Below, piece after piece: positions 1 to 9,079 of a stretch of 64,000 nt of DNA. The DNA comes from Streptomyces sp. NBC_01775 (GTDB taxonomy: Bacteria > Actinomycetota > Actinomycetes > Streptomycetales > Streptomycetaceae): positions 7,998,001-8,062,000 of the forward strand of contig NZ_CP109104.1 in the NCBI RefSeq assembly GCF_035917675.1. The letters run 5' to 3'. Below the pieces are notes generated by a model, which was given only the letters and a program-made list of their open reading frames with translations, did not search any database and was not told the DNA's origin. The first letter of the stretch is position 1. The number at the start of each line of letters is the position of its first letter. Made by a program: the position numbers and the translations under genes.

Positions 1-1
1 A

Positions 2-1234
2 CACCGGGTGACGGCGCTGGAGCAGGGCGCGGAAGCCGTCCGCGTCGAGGTGGAGGGACCCGCGGGCCCGTACCGGCTGGAAGCGCGGTACGCCGTGGGA
101 TGCGACGGCACCCGCAGCCAGGTCCGGGAAGCCGCGGGGATCGACTTTCCCGGCACCGGCACGTCGGTGTGGGGATGGCTGGGCGATGTCGTCCTCGACC
201 AGCCGCCCGGCGGCCCGGTCAGCGCGTTCGGCCCGGATGGTGGCGTGATGGCGGTGCCCATGACGGACGGCCTGACCCGCCTCGTCGGCGTCGCCCCGGA
301 AGACCACCGGAGCGACCACCCCGGCGAACTGACCCTGGAGGAAGTGCGGGAGAAGACGGTACGGGTCCTGGGCACCGACTACGGAATGCGCGACCCCTTC
401 TGGCTCTCCCGCTTCGGGAACGCCACCCGGCAGGCCGCCGCCTACCGCGAGGGCCGGGTCCTCCTGGCGGGCGACGCCGCGCACATGCACTTCCCGGCCG
501 GCGGCGTCGGGTTGAACGTCGGCTTCCAGGACGCCACCAACCTCGGGTGGAAACTCGCCGCCACCGTCCGGGGCAGTGCCACCGCCTCCAGCAGCGCGTC
601 CCAGGGCGCCGCCACCACGGAACTGCTGGACACCTACCATGCCGAGCGCCACCCCGTCGGCGCGCGCCTGCTCGACTCCACCCGGGCCCAGACCGCCCTC
701 ATGGCCGCCGGCTCCGCCGAAGGGCGAGCGCTGCGGGCCTACTTGGCGGACATGATCCGTGACCTGCCCGACTTCTCCCGCGCCCTCGCCGAACAACTCT
801 GCGCCCTCGACGTCCGCTACCCGCCGACCCGCCTCGGCCCCGACGCCGATGTCGTCCACGACGCCGACGCCGAAATTGCCGCGCACCCGCTGACGGGAGC
901 CCGCGCACCGGACCTGGTCTTCGCGGATGGCACCAGCTTGTTCCCCCTGATGACTCAGGGAAGGCACCTCCTGCTCGACCTCACCGGCGCCACCGATGCC
1001 GATGCCGATGCCGATACCGATACCGATGCCGATACCGGTACCACCACGGACGCGGCGTCCCCGGGCGGTCCCCTTCCGCCGGGGACACGTCGTCACGCCG
1101 CTCGTCTGAGGCAGCCCGACAGCCGGTGGAGCACCGTCAGCACGGTGCTCATCCGCCCCGACGGCCACGTCGCCCGGGCCGACGGCCACCGCGCCTCCGT
1201 CTCGTCGCGGCCCGGGAGCCGGGCGGCGGCCTGA
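2..1234 (+). CDS. FAD-dependent aromatic-ring monooxygenase, 5' end outside window
   Basis: This is the C-terminal part of a flavoprotein hydroxylase of the PheA/TfdB and polyketide-oxygenase type, which uses NAD(P)H and O2 to hydroxylate aromatic rings. The frame is open from the first bases, so the N-terminal GxGxxG FAD-binding segment lies upstream of the window and the GTG at base 8 is not a real start. Visible signatures are the CDG motif (VGCDGTRSQVR) and the ribityl-binding GD motif (LLAGDAAHMHFPAGGVGLN). The C-terminal domain should be thioredoxin-like, but it is interrupted by an Asp/Ala/Thr run encoded by a hexanucleotide repeat (995-1036). The gene converges on the esterase gene, with 30 bp between the stop codons. 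The family is secure; the substrate cannot be read from sequence. Confidence 0.85.
   Translation, partial: HRVTALEQGAEAVRVEVEGPAGPYRLEARYAVGCDGTRSQVREAAGIDFPGTGTSVWGWLGDVVLDQPPGGPVSAFGPDGGVMAVPMTDGLTRLVGVAPEDHRSDHPGELTLEEVREKTVRVLGTDYGMRDPFWLSRFGNATRQAAAYREGRVLLAGDAAHMHFPAGGVGLNVGFQDATNLGWKLAATVRGSATASSSASQGAATTELLDTYHAERHPVGARLLDSTRAQTALMAAGSAEGRALRAYLADMIRDLPDFSRALAEQLCALDVRYPPTRLGPDADVVHDADAEIAAHPLTGARAPDLVFADGTSLFPLMTQGRHLLLDLTGATDADADADTDTDADTGTTTDAASPGGPLPPGTRRHAARLRQPDSRWSTVSTVLIRPDGHVARADGHRASVSSRPGSRAAA
995..1036 (+). repeat. in-frame hexanucleotide tandem repeat
   Basis: Seven consecutive copies of GATRCC lie inside the monooxygenase coding sequence and encode alternating Asp with Ala or Thr. 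The unit length is a multiple of three, so copy-number change would alter a surface linker without a frameshift. Confidence 0.85.
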
Positions 1235-1264
1235 CCTCTCGCCGGCCGCCGGGGCGACGACGGG

Positions 1265-2797
1265 TCAGGCCCAGGCCCGTCGTTCCTCGCCACGGGGGTC
1301 GTCGACCTGGGTCCAGTCGGCGCCGATGCGCATCGTGGTGCGGCGCGCGGTGTCGTACGGGTCCCAGCCGGGGTCGCCGGTCCTGGCGAAGCGGACCCAG
1401 GTCTCGTGCGTGCGGGCGGCGAGGTCCGCAGGGGGCTCTTCGGGGCCGAGCAGGCCGTTGGGGCCGTGCAACTGGGGTAGGTGCGCGAGGTCGAAGACGA
1501 AGGGGAGCTCCACCGCGTGGGCGGCGCCGAGCTCTCCGTCCAGGGCGTGGGAGCGCCACGCGAACTCGTACCCGAAAGTGGCCGATCCGGGCTGGGCGGC
1601 ATGCGCGTCGGCCAGGGCCCAACTGCCCGCCCCGAACAGCGCGTCGCCCAGGACGGCGGAGCGCAGCTCACCGGCGGAAGCGCCGGGGCGTGCCTTCCGG
1701 TACGTCTCCACGAGCCGCGCCGGATCCGGGTGCGAGCGGGCCGCCGCCGCGTCGACGTCCGCCGCGGTCGAGGTGGAGTACTGGCCCACGGGGACCAGAT
1801 AGAGGTTTCCCTCCTCGGCGTTGGTCCCGATGAGCAGGTCGACATCGGTGCCGAGTCCGGCGGCGACGGATGCGGCGGGCTGTGTACCGAGGACGAGACT
1901 GAAGGGGCTGAGCCCGGCCAGCGGGTCGCGGTGCGTCCCGGTCCGCAGGTCGATGCCGCCGAGCTGGGCGGCGGCCTCCACCAGGCGCTCGTCGGAGATC
2001 TCCGCGAAGGCGCCGGCATGGGGCCGGACGCCCAGGGCCTCGGCCGCCGCCCCGGTGACGCGGGCGGCCTGCTCGGTGGTGAAGGCGCCCAGGCCGCTGC
2101 CGCTTTGGATGATCGCCCGGCGGAAGAGGCCAGCGGCCTGGGGGGTGGCGAGGACGCCGCCGACGACGGTCGCCCCGGCCGACTGGCCGAAGAGGGTGAC
2201 GTTATCCGCGTCACCGCCCAAGGCGGTGATGTTTTCCCGCACCCACCGCAGCGCGGCGACGACATCGAGCAGGCCGCGATTGGCGGGCGCTCCGGGGAGG
2301 TCGAGGAACCCCGCGATGCCGAGCCGGTAGTTCAGGGTGACGAGGACGACGCCGTCGCGGGCGAAGCCGGAGCCGTCGTGCAGCGCCGACCGCGTCGATC
2401 CGGCGACGAATCCGCCGCCGTGGACGAACACCATGACGGGCAGGCCCCCGCCCGCGGCTGGGCCGTGGCCGCCCACGGCTTCGGGCGTCCAGACGCTGAC
2501 GGTGAGGTAGTCCTCCCCGGGGCTCCAGCCGGCGCCGAAGTAGGGGGACATGTCCACGCTGCCGAGCCTGCGTTCGGACTGCGGCGCGTTGGGCCCCGGC
2601 ACGGTGGCGTCGCGTACGCCCTCCCAGGACGCGTGCGCACGCGGCGGCGCGAAGCGGCCGATGCCGAGGGGAGGGGCGGCGTAGGGGATGTTCAAGAAGG
2701 CGCTGATGCCGTCCCGGCGCACGCCGCGGACCGCTCCTTGCGCGGTGGCGACGACGGGGCCGGGGGTGCTCACGACGGGGTCGGGGGAGTGGTTCAC
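1265..2797 (-). CDS. type B carboxylesterase (alpha/beta hydrolase)
   Basis: A 510-residue carboxylesterase/para-nitrobenzyl-esterase family protein that hydrolyses carboxylic esters with a Ser-Glu-His triad. Visible signatures are the oxyanion-hole motif VFVHGGGFVAGS, the nucleophile elbow FGQSAGATVVGG and an EDYL variant of the family's EDCL motif. I chose the GTG start at 2797 because an AAAGG sequence lies eight bases upstream and because the protein then begins a few residues before the conserved TPGPVVATAQGAVRGV segment; the frame is open much further upstream but does not look coding there. No signal peptide is seen, so it is probably cytoplasmic. It lies 41 bp downstream of the metallo-hydrolase gene on the same strand and is likely cotranscribed with it. 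Confidence 0.9.
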   Translation of the reverse strand: MNHSPDPVVSTPGPVVATAQGAVRGVRRDGISAFLNIPYAAPPLGIGRFAPPRAHASWEGVRDATVPGPNAPQSERRLGSVDMSPYFGAGWSPGEDYLTVSVWTPEAVGGHGPAAGGGLPVMVFVHGGGFVAGSTRSALHDGSGFARDGVVLVTLNYRLGIAGFLDLPGAPANRGLLDVVAALRWVRENITALGGDADNVTLFGQSAGATVVGGVLATPQAAGLFRRAIIQSGSGLGAFTTEQAARVTGAAAEALGVRPHAGAFAEISDERLVEAAAQLGGIDLRTGTHRDPLAGLSPFSLVLGTQPAASVAAGLGTDVDLLIGTNAEEGNLYLVPVGQYSTSTAADVDAAAARSHPDPARLVETYRKARPGASAGELRSAVLGDALFGAGSWALADAHAAQPGSATFGYEFAWRSHALDGELGAAHAVELPFVFDLAHLPQLHGPNGLLGPEEPPADLAARTHETWVRFARTGDPGWDPYDTARRTTMRIGADWTQVDDPRGEERRAWA

Positions 2798-2838
2798 TTC
2801 TGGTGCCTTTCTGCGGGCCTCGGCCCTGTCTGCCGGGT

Positions 2839-3759
2839 TCAGTCCTGCTCGGTGAACGGGCTGAAGGGGGACCAGCCCTTGATGGCGAACTTGTTCCCGT
2901 CGCGCACCACCTCCGCCGCGCCGTGACCGCCCAGGTGCGCGGGGATCACGAGAGCGTTGTGGTCGGCCGCCCAGCCCAGAACCCTGCGTCGGGTGGCGCG
3001 GGCGCCCGAGGGGTCCTCGCAGAAGCAGCTGTTGGCGTCCGGTTCGAGGATCTGCATCGGGTTGTGCAACAGGTCGCCGACGAACACCGCGCGGTCCGGC
3101 CCGGAGGTGAGGGTCAGCACGGAGGAGCCGGGGGTGTGCCCGGGAGCCGCGTCCAGGCGCAGGCCGGCGTCGATCTGGTGGGTGCCCGCCCACAGCAGCG
3201 TCTGGCCGGCCTGGTGCACGGGTGCCACGCTGTCCTCGAAGACGTTCTGGTTGCCGCGGCCCAGCAGCGGCTTGTGGCCGTTCTCGGGATTCCAGAAGTC
3301 GAAGTCGTCCTTCGGTATCAGATACGTGGCGTTGGGAAAGGTGGGAACCCAACTCCGCCCGTCCAGATATGTGTTCCAGCCGACGTGATCGATGTGGAGA
3401 TGCGTGTTGACCACGATGTCCCGGTCGAGTACGGGGCGTTCCTTGTGATTGCCCACGCCGGTGTCGACGAGGATGGTCCTGCCCTCGCTGCGCAGCAGCC
3501 ACGTCTGGATCGCGGAGTTCACGATGTTGGTGCCGGGCTCCAGGAAATGCGGCGTCAGCAAGGGGGCGTTGTCGGCCCACAATTCCTTCGGTATTTCGGG
3601 GAAGAAGGTGTCGGGCGTCATTTCAACGGAACCGTAATATTCCCGGACCCGGGTGATGGTGATATTGCCGAGCTCGATCTGTTCCACGAGGCATCCTTGA
3701 GAGGGCGGAAGCTTTTCCGGAACCGTAGGAGGGGCCGAGGTGCGTGCGGTATCCGTCAT
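2839..3759 (-). CDS. metallo-beta-lactamase-fold hydrolase
   Basis: A 306-residue MBL-fold protein. The zinc-binding motif THLHIDHVGW (HxHxDH), a PGHTPGSSVL motif and the downstream FVGDLLHN segment with the bridging Asp are all present, and PAHLGGHG provides the last His. This layout matches N-acyl-homoserine-lactonase-like and general hydrolase members rather than true beta-lactamases. The ATG at 3759 gives the usual family length. The gene is divergent from the LAL regulator, with 111 bp between start codons, and precedes the esterase, so the two hydrolases may act in one pathway under that regulator. The substrate is unknown. Confidence 0.85.
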   Translation of the reverse strand: MTDTARTSAPPTVPEKLPPSQGCLVEQIELGNITITRVREYYGSVEMTPDTFFPEIPKELWADNAPLLTPHFLEPGTNIVNSAIQTWLLRSEGRTILVDTGVGNHKERPVLDRDIVVNTHLHIDHVGWNTYLDGRSWVPTFPNATYLIPKDDFDFWNPENGHKPLLGRGNQNVFEDSVAPVHQAGQTLLWAGTHQIDAGLRLDAAPGHTPGSSVLTLTSGPDRAVFVGDLLHNPMQILEPDANSCFCEDPSGARATRRRVLGWAADHNALVIPAHLGGHGAAEVVRDGNKFAIKGWSPFSPFTEQD

Positions 3760-3870
3760 GTGACTGCACCTGCGCACAGGCGGCCCCCGGACACCGGTCT
3801 CGCCGCTTGTAGCCTGGCCGGAGCAAGGTGAGGCGGCTCCGGTCGAAGAGCCACAACTCCTGGAGATCCC

Positions 3871-6732
3871 GTGGACGAGCACGCAGGTGACCCCGGTGCG
3901 GGCGCGGGAACGGAACCGGGCGCGGGGGAGCTGATCGTCGGCCGGGACGCGGAGCTGGCACGCCTCTTCCGTACGGTGGACGCGCCGTCGGCGGCCGAGC
4001 CGGTTCTGGTGCTCGCCGGTGAGGTGGGCACGGGAAAGAGCGTGCTGCTGGACTCCGCGGTGCTCCGGGCCGGAGCGAGGGGCGCTCGCGTACTGCGCGC
4101 CCAGGGAAGCGAGACGGAGTCGAGTCTCGCGTTCTCCGCACTGCATCAACTGCTGCGCCCGCTACGGGCCGAGGTGGACCGGCTGCCGGAGAGACAGCGC
4201 GCGGCGCTGGACGACGCCTTCGGCGCGGGGCCGGGCACGGTCGCGCCCGACCTCATGCTCATCGGGGTCGCCGTATTGAGCCTGCTGTCGGCCCTGGGCG
4301 ACCAGGGGCCCGTGCTCGTGGTGCTGGACGACGCGCAGTGGTGTGACAGCGCCTCCCTGGATGCGCTGTCCTTCGCAGCCAGACGGCTGGAAGGCGAACC
4401 GGTCACGATGCTGATCGGCGTGCGCGGCGGCGACCACCCTCCGCGGCCCGAGGGGCCCGACGGGCCCGGCCGTTTGAGCCGTTTCGGCCGGCACGTACCG
4501 ACGCTCACCCTCGGACCGCTCGACCACTCCGTCGCCAACCGCCTGCTGGACCTTCAGCCGAAGAGCCCCACCGGCAGGACCAGGACCCGGATCCTGGATC
4601 AGGCCGAGGGCAACCCGCTGGCGCTGGCCGAACTCACGAGGGCGGCAACCGAGGACGCGGCCGGCCACGAAGCGGTTCACGGGACCGTCCAAGGGGCCAC
4701 CGCCCACAGCACCGCCCCACGCGTGGGTCCCCTCCCGCTCACCGCTCACCTGGAGCGACTCTTCGCCGCCCGCCTGCACGCCCTCCCGGCCGCCACCACG
4801 CGAGCCCTGCTGCTCCTGGCCGCCATGGACAGCACCGATGCCGCGCTCGCCGTCGCGGGCGGGCTGCCGGACGCCGAGGACGACGCGTGGCTTCCCGCCG
4901 AGCAGGCCGGGCTGGTCCGGCGGACCGGCCGGGACATCCGGTTCCGGCACCCGCTGGTCCGGTCCGCCGTGTACCACTCCGCGCCCTTCGACGCGCGGCG
5001 CGAGGCTCATCTCGCGCTCGCCGCGATACTGCGGGACGAACCCGACCGGCGCGCCTGGCACCTCGCCGCCGCGTCCTCGCGCCCGGACGCCGCCGTGTCG
5101 GCGGAGCTGGAGCAGACCGCCGGCCGGGCGCGCCGCCGAGGCGGCCACGCGGCGGCGGCCAAGGCCCTGCAACGCGCCGCGGAACTCGCGCCACGGCGCG
5201 AGGACAGCGCCCGGCTGCTGGTCGAGGCCGCGGGGGCGGCCGTGTTCACCGGCGACATCGCCTGGGTCGAGGAGCTGACCGCCGGGGCACGGGCGCGTAC
5301 CGACGACGCGTCGCTGCTGGCCTCCGCCGCCGTACAGGCCGGACGGCTGGCGACGCTGACGGTGCGTCACACCGTGGTCTTCTCCAGACTGATCGACTCC
5401 GCGGGCCGGTTGGCGGACGCACAGCCCGCCGCCGCGCTGGACCTCCTGGCCGGTGCCGCCGTGGTCCGCTTCTACTCGGGCGAGGACATCCAACGCCGCC
5501 GTATCCACGAGGTCCTGCGGAGCCTTCCCGAGCACGCGTCACGCGCATGGCCGCGTACCTGGGTGACGGCCGTGACGGATCCCTTCGGCAGCAGGGCCGA
5601 ACTCCTCTCCCGGCTCCCGTGGCTGGCCGCCGAGGCGGAACGCCGGCCCGACCGGCTCACCGCTCTCGCGATCGCGGCCTGGCTCCTGGACGAGACCCCA
5701 CTGGCCGTCCGCGCATTCGACGAGGCCTTCGACCGCTGGGAGCTGCGGGGGCCGCTGCCGGAGGGCCTGGGCGGCGCGGCGGCCTGGGCCTATGTGGAAC
5801 GGGGAAGATGGGGACAGGCCCGCGAGGTGTGCGCCCGCACCACCGCGGTCGGCTCGACGGCCGGTCTCGGCCACGCCGTGGCGTGCGCGGCGGCGGTGGA
5901 CGCCACCGTGCTGGCCTTCCAGGGGGACGCGGCGGCGGCCCGCGCCAGGGCCGAGGACGCGCTCGCCCTGATCGATCCGCTGGAGAGCCGCTCCGTATCC
6001 GTCTATGCCCGTCGCGCGCTCGGTGCCGCCGCCGTCGCGGACGGCGCGTACGAGACCGCGTACGACCAACTCCGCATGGTCTTCACGGCAGATGGCGCGC
6101 CGGTGCACTACCACGCCTCCTACCCGGCCCTCGCGGACCTGGCCGCCGCCGCTGTGCGCGGTGGCCGGCGCGAGGAGGCCGCCGCGCTCGTCGAGCGGTC
6201 CGCACGCGCGCTCGCCGGCAACGCCTCACCGCGCCTGCGTGCGCTGCTCGGCCGGGCCCGTGGCCTGCTGGCCGACCCCGAGGACGCTGAGCCGCACTTC
6301 CGGGCCACACTGGCGGACCCGGTGTTGGAGCACTGGCCCTTCGAACGCGCCCAGACCCTGCTGGACCTCGCCGAGTGGCTGCGGCGCCGTCGCCGCATCG
6401 CAGAGGCCCGCGCGCCGCTCGCCGAAGCCCTGGAGACCTTCCGGCGCCTGGGCGCGCGCCCGTGGATCGAGCGCGCCCGTGCCGAATCGCGGGCCGCCGG
6501 CCTCGACGTCACGGATGCGGCCCCCGACGCGCTCGCCGAACTCTCCCCGCAACAGCAGCAGATCGTCAGGCTCGCCGCCCGCGGGCTGACCAACCGTGAG
6601 ATCGGCGAGAAGCTCTTCCTCTCCCCGCGCACGGTCGGCTCGCACCTCTACCGCAGCTTCCCCAAGCTGGGCATCACCGCCCGCTCGCAACTCCGCGACC
6701 TCGTGGAGGGCCCCCTCACGACGGCCGGCTGA
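3871..6732 (+). CDS. LAL-family LuxR transcriptional regulator with ATPase domain
   Basis: A 953-residue large ATP-binding LuxR regulator. The N-terminus has an AAA/NTPase module with Walker A GEVGTGKS at residues 50-57 and a Walker B-like LVVLDDAQW near 150. A long helical TPR-like middle follows, then a C-terminal LuxR helix-turn-helix (residues about 890-945, LSPQQQQIVRLAARGLTNRE and then the recognition helix). Proteins of this type bind an inducer and activate nearby catabolic or biosynthetic genes. The GTG start at 3871 is preceded by GGAG seven bases upstream. The gene is divergent from the MBL hydrolase and esterase genes, its most likely targets. Confidence 0.92.
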   Translation: MDEHAGDPGAGAGTEPGAGELIVGRDAELARLFRTVDAPSAAEPVLVLAGEVGTGKSVLLDSAVLRAGARGARVLRAQGSETESSLAFSALHQLLRPLRAEVDRLPERQRAALDDAFGAGPGTVAPDLMLIGVAVLSLLSALGDQGPVLVVLDDAQWCDSASLDALSFAARRLEGEPVTMLIGVRGGDHPPRPEGPDGPGRLSRFGRHVPTLTLGPLDHSVANRLLDLQPKSPTGRTRTRILDQAEGNPLALAELTRAATEDAAGHEAVHGTVQGATAHSTAPRVGPLPLTAHLERLFAARLHALPAATTRALLLLAAMDSTDAALAVAGGLPDAEDDAWLPAEQAGLVRRTGRDIRFRHPLVRSAVYHSAPFDARREAHLALAAILRDEPDRRAWHLAAASSRPDAAVSAELEQTAGRARRRGGHAAAAKALQRAAELAPRREDSARLLVEAAGAAVFTGDIAWVEELTAGARARTDDASLLASAAVQAGRLATLTVRHTVVFSRLIDSAGRLADAQPAAALDLLAGAAVVRFYSGEDIQRRRIHEVLRSLPEHASRAWPRTWVTAVTDPFGSRAELLSRLPWLAAEAERRPDRLTALAIAAWLLDETPLAVRAFDEAFDRWELRGPLPEGLGGAAAWAYVERGRWGQAREVCARTTAVGSTAGLGHAVACAAAVDATVLAFQGDAAAARARAEDALALIDPLESRSVSVYARRALGAAAVADGAYETAYDQLRMVFTADGAPVHYHASYPALADLAAAAVRGGRREEAAALVERSARALAGNASPRLRALLGRARGLLADPEDAEPHFRATLADPVLEHWPFERAQTLLDLAEWLRRRRRIAEARAPLAEALETFRRLGARPWIERARAESRAAGLDVTDAAPDALAELSPQQQQIVRLAARGLTNREIGEKLFLSPRTVGSHLYRSFPKLGITARSQLRDLVEGPLTTAG

Positions 6733-6902
6733 TTCGGCCGACGGCCGACCGAATTCGGCGCCACGATACTGAGCAGTCGTCAATTCCCTTACGCGGAACT
6801 GTTATTCCCCCGAAGATTGGTTCGTGGTGCACTAACCTTTGCTGGCGCGCCGGTCACCGGTCACCCGTTCCCGGGCGGGAGAGCACTCCATGGGGGGAGC
6901 CC

Positions 6903-9074
6903 GTGTGTGAAGAGCTGGGGTTCGAGAAGCTGCTCGGTGAGGAGGGCTTCTTCGCCCGCCTGTTCGGGCGGTCACCGTCGGGCGCCGGCCGGGATCCGCT
7001 GTACGGACCCGACCTTCCTGTGGTGCTGCTCACCGGCGGTCCCGGCATGGGCAAGGGCCGTCTGCTGCGCGCGGCGCGGGACCGGCTCGCCACCAAGGTG
7101 CCGGTGATCTGTCTGGACTGCGGCTCACCGGCGTACGCGGACCGGGCGGAGCCGGAGCCGGGCGCCCGCTCCGCCCCGACCGAGGCCCTGGTCGAGGCCG
7201 CCCGGCGGCTGCACACCTGGCAGGGGACGGGTGGCTCGTTCGCCTTCCCCCGGCTCTTCTCGGGCCTCGCGATGGTCGCGACCGGCGTGGCGGAGGGCAC
7301 CCCCGAGGCGGTCGCGACGGAGATCGAACGGTACGAGGAGCTGGCCCAGAAGCCCGGCCTCCTCGGCACGCGGGGGCGTGACTTCTGGAGCGGCGTGTTC
7401 GTCGGGACCATCCGGAACCTGCTGACGACCCTGTCCGGGGAACAGCTCGGCCCGTACTCGGCGGCGGTGAGCAACGCACTGCTGGATGCCCTCTTCGCGC
7501 GGTTGGCGCCCCGGGGCAGGGCGGAACTGGAGCGGATCTACGGCGCGTACCCCGGCGCGGCCGGTCAGCCCAAGCACGGACTGCGCAACCTCGCCGCCGA
7601 CTTCCAGGCCGGGGGCGACGCGCGCGAGCTGGCAGAGGGCTTCCTCTTCCGGGCGCTGCGCGAGGACCTGGAGGCGGCCCACGCCTCGGCGTCCGGCTGG
7701 CTGCGCCGGGTCGGCCGCCCGGGGCTGCTGCTGGATCACGCCGAGACGCCGCTGGGGGAGGGGCTGTTGAAGGCCGTCCTCCTCGACCGCAGGGGAGGGC
7801 AGCGCGACCGTGTGGTGATCGTGGGCACGACGCGCCGGGCGGACGGCGGCGGCTTCCTGTACGGCGGCCTGCCGCCGGAGGACGTGGCGCCCCCGGCCGA
7901 GTTCCGGCCCGCCGACGGCGCCCCGCCCGCGTGGTCCCGGCCCACGGACGAAGGGGCGGACCGGGCACCGCTGGCCGACGGGGCGCTGCTGCTGCGGATG
8001 CCCTTCCTCACCGGGGACCAGCTGCGCCGGGAGACCGAGCGAAGGCAGACGCGCGCGGAGCCGGAAGGCGGCGCGAACCGCCGCCGCGTCGACGCCGCCG
8101 TGGCACGGCTGAGCGGGGGACGGCCGCACACGGTGATCCGGCTGGCCGCCGCGGCTGCCGCCTTCCGGATGCCGGCCGACGCCAACGACCGGGACGTACT
8201 GGCCGCCCCACTGCGGCTCCCCGGCGACGGCACCCCCGAGCAGCCGGTGGCCGAGGTGCTGCTCCAGGAGCTGATCCTGGACCAGCTGCCGGTGGGGCTG
8301 CCGGGCGAGCACCGCGGCCAGTGGCTGGACCTCCTCACCCATCTGTCGGTGGCGCACGACGAGGAGTGCGCGGACGTCCTGCTCCGTCACCATCAGTCGG
8401 GCCGGGTCCACCGCTTGACGGCGCATCACATCTCGAAGCTGCTCACCGACACCGGGTGGCCCAGCTGCGAACGGCATTTCATCGGGGACTTCGGGCTGCG
8501 CCAGATGCTGGTGCACCGGCTGTACGGGCTGCGCCCCGCAGCAGCCGCCTGGTATGCCGACCACCACCTGCTGCGGGACCACTACGCGACGCGCGCGGTG
8601 ACGGACGAGGGCGCGCCGGGCGACGGGGCGTTCCGTTCGGTCATGGCGCACCGGATGAACCACCACCTGGTCTCCGGCGGTGCGGACGACGTGGCCCGCC
8701 ATCTGGCCGCCACGCTGCCAGGGCGCCCCCAGGAGTGGTGCGCGGAGCTGCTGGAGATCGCCCAGGCGCCGTACCCGGGCGGCGCCGACGCCCGGCGGGA
8801 GCGCGCCCAGGGCTTGGTGACGGCGGACGGACCGGCGCTGCGCCGCACCGTCGACCAGCTGCTGCACGCGGTGTGGCTGTGCGAGGAGCGGACCAGGCCG
8901 ACCGGCCAGGAGACGGCCCGCACGCTGGAGAAACTGCTGGAGCTCCTCTCGATCATGGAGTTCGACGGGGCGGGACAGCTCGGCAAGACGGCGACCTACT
9001 GGAGCGGCCTGGCGGCGAACGAGCAGCCGTTGCTGCGCTGCGCCTGCACAGAGCAGCTGGGGCGAAGGAGATAA
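6903..9074 (+). CDS. large P-loop NTPase-like protein of unknown function
   Basis: A 723-residue protein with a P-loop near residues 45-51 (GGPGMGKG). The residue after the Walker lysine is Gly instead of the usual Ser/Thr, so nucleotide hydrolysis may be weak or altered. LLLDHAETP and VVIVGTTRRADG may correspond to Walker B and sensor regions. The rest is helical, arginine- and alanine-rich and has no domain I recognise. No signal peptide or membrane segment is seen. It ends six bases before the start of the binding-protein gene, so the two are almost certainly one operon and probably one system. A STAND-type signalling ATPase is the best guess, but this is inference. Confidence 0.75.
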   Translation: MCEELGFEKLLGEEGFFARLFGRSPSGAGRDPLYGPDLPVVLLTGGPGMGKGRLLRAARDRLATKVPVICLDCGSPAYADRAEPEPGARSAPTEALVEAARRLHTWQGTGGSFAFPRLFSGLAMVATGVAEGTPEAVATEIERYEELAQKPGLLGTRGRDFWSGVFVGTIRNLLTTLSGEQLGPYSAAVSNALLDALFARLAPRGRAELERIYGAYPGAAGQPKHGLRNLAADFQAGGDARELAEGFLFRALREDLEAAHASASGWLRRVGRPGLLLDHAETPLGEGLLKAVLLDRRGGQRDRVVIVGTTRRADGGGFLYGGLPPEDVAPPAEFRPADGAPPAWSRPTDEGADRAPLADGALLLRMPFLTGDQLRRETERRQTRAEPEGGANRRRVDAAVARLSGGRPHTVIRLAAAAAAFRMPADANDRDVLAAPLRLPGDGTPEQPVAEVLLQELILDQLPVGLPGEHRGQWLDLLTHLSVAHDEECADVLLRHHQSGRVHRLTAHHISKLLTDTGWPSCERHFIGDFGLRQMLVHRLYGLRPAAAAWYADHHLLRDHYATRAVTDEGAPGDGAFRSVMAHRMNHHLVSGGADDVARHLAATLPGRPQEWCAELLEIAQAPYPGGADARRERAQGLVTADGPALRRTVDQLLHAVWLCEERTRPTGQETARTLEKLLELLSIMEFDGAGQLGKTATYWSGLAANEQPLLRCACTEQLGRRR

Positions 9075-9079
9075 CGGGG

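Noticed and set aside
2798..3580. Upstream extension of the esterase frame to 771 residues
   Set aside because: The extension runs antisense-like through the metallo-hydrolase coding region and has no homology; a ribosome-binding site supports the GTG at 2797.
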